64,000 nucleotides of DNA. It comes from UBA4656 sp002405525 (GTDB lineage Bacteria > Pseudomonadota > Gammaproteobacteria > Xanthomonadales > Ahniellaceae). Shown here one piece after another: positions 62,775-64,000 of the stretch (positions within the stretch are counted from its first letter, which is position 1; every line of letters starts with the position of its first letter). The notes under the pieces are model-generated. The model was not told the origin of the DNA and searched no databases. It was given only the letters and a program-made list of their open reading frames with translations. The position numbers and the translations under genes are program-made. The stretch lies in the NCBI GenBank assembly GCA_036723735.1, contig DAIMGT010000001.1, positions 62,001-126,000 of the forward strand, read 5' to 3'.

Positions 62775-63338
62775 ATGGCCACGAAGTCCGCACCTGCAAA
62801 GTCCGCAAAGATGGAAACTCCCGAGCCTGTCGGGACACCGGCCAGGAAAGGCAAGGGGAAGCTGATCGCGATCGTCCTCGGCGTGTTGATCGCGGCCGGC
62901 GGCGGCGGCGCGGCCGCGTGGTTCATGCTCGGCAAGGATGCCAAGGCGGAGGCCGCCGCCGAAGGCGGCAAGGCCGGCAAGACGAAGGATGGCGACGCGG
63001 ACAAGGGCGCTGCCAGGTACCCCGCGACCTACCTGCCGCTGGAACCTGCCTTCGTGGTCAACCTCGCGGGTGCCGATGCCGACCGCTACCTGCAAGTGCA
63101 GGTGCAAGTGATGACCCGCGACCCGCTGGCGGCCGACGCGATCAAGCTGCACACCCCGGCGATCCGGGACCGGCTGCTGCTGCTGTTCGGGACCAAGACC
63201 GCGGAGGAGCTCGCGGCCCGCGAAGGCCGTGAGACCTTGCGCCTGATGGCGCTGGCCGAGGCCAACAAGGTGATGCTCGAGGAGACCGGCAAGGATGCGG
63301 TCGAGGCGCTGTACTTCACGTCCTTCGTCACCCAGTGA
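62775..63338 (+). CDS. fliL: Flagellar basal-body-associated protein FliL
   Basis: A 187-residue inner-membrane protein near the stator. It has a basic cytoplasmic N-terminus (ATKSAPAKSAKMETPEPVG), one transmembrane helix near residues 30-55 (GKLIAIVLGVLIAAGGGGAAAWFML), a Lys/Ala-rich linker, and the FliL periplasmic domain (TYLPLEPAFVVNLAGADADRYLQVQVQVMTRDPLAADAIKLHTPAIRDRLLLLF, in sections). The ending EALYFTSFVTQ is the usual FliL terminus. Confidence 0.94.
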   Translation: MATKSAPAKSAKMETPEPVGTPARKGKGKLIAIVLGVLIAAGGGGAAAWFMLGKDAKAEAAAEGGKAGKTKDGDADKGAARYPATYLPLEPAFVVNLAGADADRYLQVQVQVMTRDPLAADAIKLHTPAIRDRLLLLFGTKTAEELAAREGRETLRLMALAEANKVMLEETGKDAVEALYFTSFVTQ

Positions 63339-63354
63339 GCCGCGCACGGCCGCC

Positions 63355-64000
63355 ATGAGCACCGACCTGCTGTCCCAGGACGAGATCGACGCCCTGCTGC
63401 ACGGCGTCGACTCGGGCGCGGTCAAGACCGAGGACGACCGGCCCGCGAGGGGCGAGGCCAGGTCCTACGACTTCGCGACCCAGGAGCGCCTGGTTCGCGG
63501 CAAACTGCCCACGCTGGAATTGGTCAACGAGCGTTTCGCACGCCTGTTCCGCATCGGTACCTTCTCCCTGTTGCGCCGCAATGCCGAGGTCGGCGTGCGC
63601 GGCATCGAGATGCTGAAGTTCGGCGACTACCTGCATTCGCTGCTGGTGCCTTCGAGCCTTTCGCTGATCCGCATGAAGCCGCTGCGCGGCACCGCGTTGG
63701 TGGTGTTCGAGCCGCGCCTCGTGTTCACCCTCGTCGACAACTTCTTCGGCGGGGACGGCCGGTTTCCGGTCAAGATCGAGGGCCGCGAGTTCAGCCAGAT
63801 GGAGCAGCGGGTCATCCAGATCCTGCTCCAGCAGGTGTTTTCGGATCTCGGTGAGGCATGGAGCCCGGTGATGCCGGTCGAGTTCGAGTTCGTGCAGCAC
63901 GAGGTCAACCCGCATTTCGCCAACATCGTCGCGCCGCGCGAGTACGTCGTCGTCAGCCGCTTTCAGCTCGAACTCGATGGCGGGAGCGGCCATGTCCACA
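63355..64000 (+). CDS. fliM: Flagellar motor switch protein FliM, 3' end outside the window
   Basis: The first 215 codons of the C-ring switch protein. The N-terminal CheY-binding motif is LLSQDEIDALLHGV (residues 5-18). The middle domain has RFARLFRIGTFSLLRRNAEV and LVFTLVDNFFGGDGRFPVKIEGREFSQMEQRVIQILL (in sections). It starts 17 bases after the fliL stop and runs off the window. The C-terminal FliN-like part is not seen. Confidence 0.96.
   Translation, partial: MSTDLLSQDEIDALLHGVDSGAVKTEDDRPARGEARSYDFATQERLVRGKLPTLELVNERFARLFRIGTFSLLRRNAEVGVRGIEMLKFGDYLHSLLVPSSLSLIRMKPLRGTALVVFEPRLVFTLVDNFFGGDGRFPVKIEGREFSQMEQRVIQILLQQVFSDLGEAWSPVMPVEFEFVQHEVNPHFANIVAPREYVVVSRFQLELDGGSGHVH

Overview
The window is about 64 kb of very GC-rich bacterial chromosome. 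It most likely comes from a motile gammaproteobacterium of the order Lysobacterales (Xanthomonadales). This rests on gene content and order rather than on a marker gene: a yggS/proC/yggT block divergent from pilT-pilU, a DUF4426 protein, and one flagellar supercluster with an rpoN2-vemR-fleQ core set between the hook/filament genes and fliE-fliM, as in xanthomonads. No tRNA, rRNA, CRISPR array, transposase or phage gene was seen.

Layout. (1) 1-5.1 kb: a truncated small membrane protein, then minus-strand genes for acyl-CoA dehydrogenase, a histidine phosphatase, DUF4426, YggT, ProC and the PLP protein YggS. (2) 5.2-7.5 kb: pilT and pilU, the two retraction ATPases of type IV pili. (3) 7.6-10.3 kb: a YtrA-type GntR regulator, an ABC ATPase and an ABC permease, with a clear inverted-repeat operator upstream. 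(4) 10.4-17.4 kb: exported glutathione peroxidase, an NTF2-like protein, DUF3429, a fused ATP sulfurylase/APS kinase, an FKBP isomerase, UDP-glucose dehydrogenase and UDP-xylose synthase. (5) 17.4-31.1 kb: a signalling island. It holds a degenerate GGDEF protein, an ECF-like sigma factor, a 1805-residue multi-PAS histidine kinase, an Rcp1-like response regulator, and a REC-PAS-PAS-LOV-GGDEF-EAL-REC protein. The LOV domain keeps the full flavin-binding and photo-adduct residue set, so this looks like a blue-light input to cyclic-di-GMP turnover. A second histidine kinase follows, convergent. (6) 31.1-64 kb: the flagellar cluster, flgN-flgM-flgA (minus), then cheV, flgBCDEFGHIJKL, fliC, flaG, fliD, fliS, a FliT-like gene, a PilZ-like gene, a NarL-type regulator, rpoN2, vemR, fleQ, fliEFGHI, an inserted DUF1566 lipoprotein gene, fliJKL and the start of fliM.

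Regulation can be read directly. Five sites with exact GG-N10-GC spacing (sigma-54) lie upstream of flgA, flgB, flaG, fliE and fliL. Three sites of the form T(C/A)(A/C)AGTT-N12-(G/T)CCGAT(A/C)(A/C) (sigma-28) lie upstream of flgM, cheV and fliC. This fits the standard hierarchy: RpoN2 with FleQ drives the basal body and hook, then FliA (not in this window), released from FlgM, drives filament and chemotaxis genes.

Non-coding structure includes a long hairpin at 1.5 kb, a 12-bp perfect hairpin between yggS and proC, and a dispersed element of roughly 150 bp found twice (7.46-7.61 kb and, inverted, 29.30-29.45 kb). Both copies of the dispersed element lie between convergent genes.
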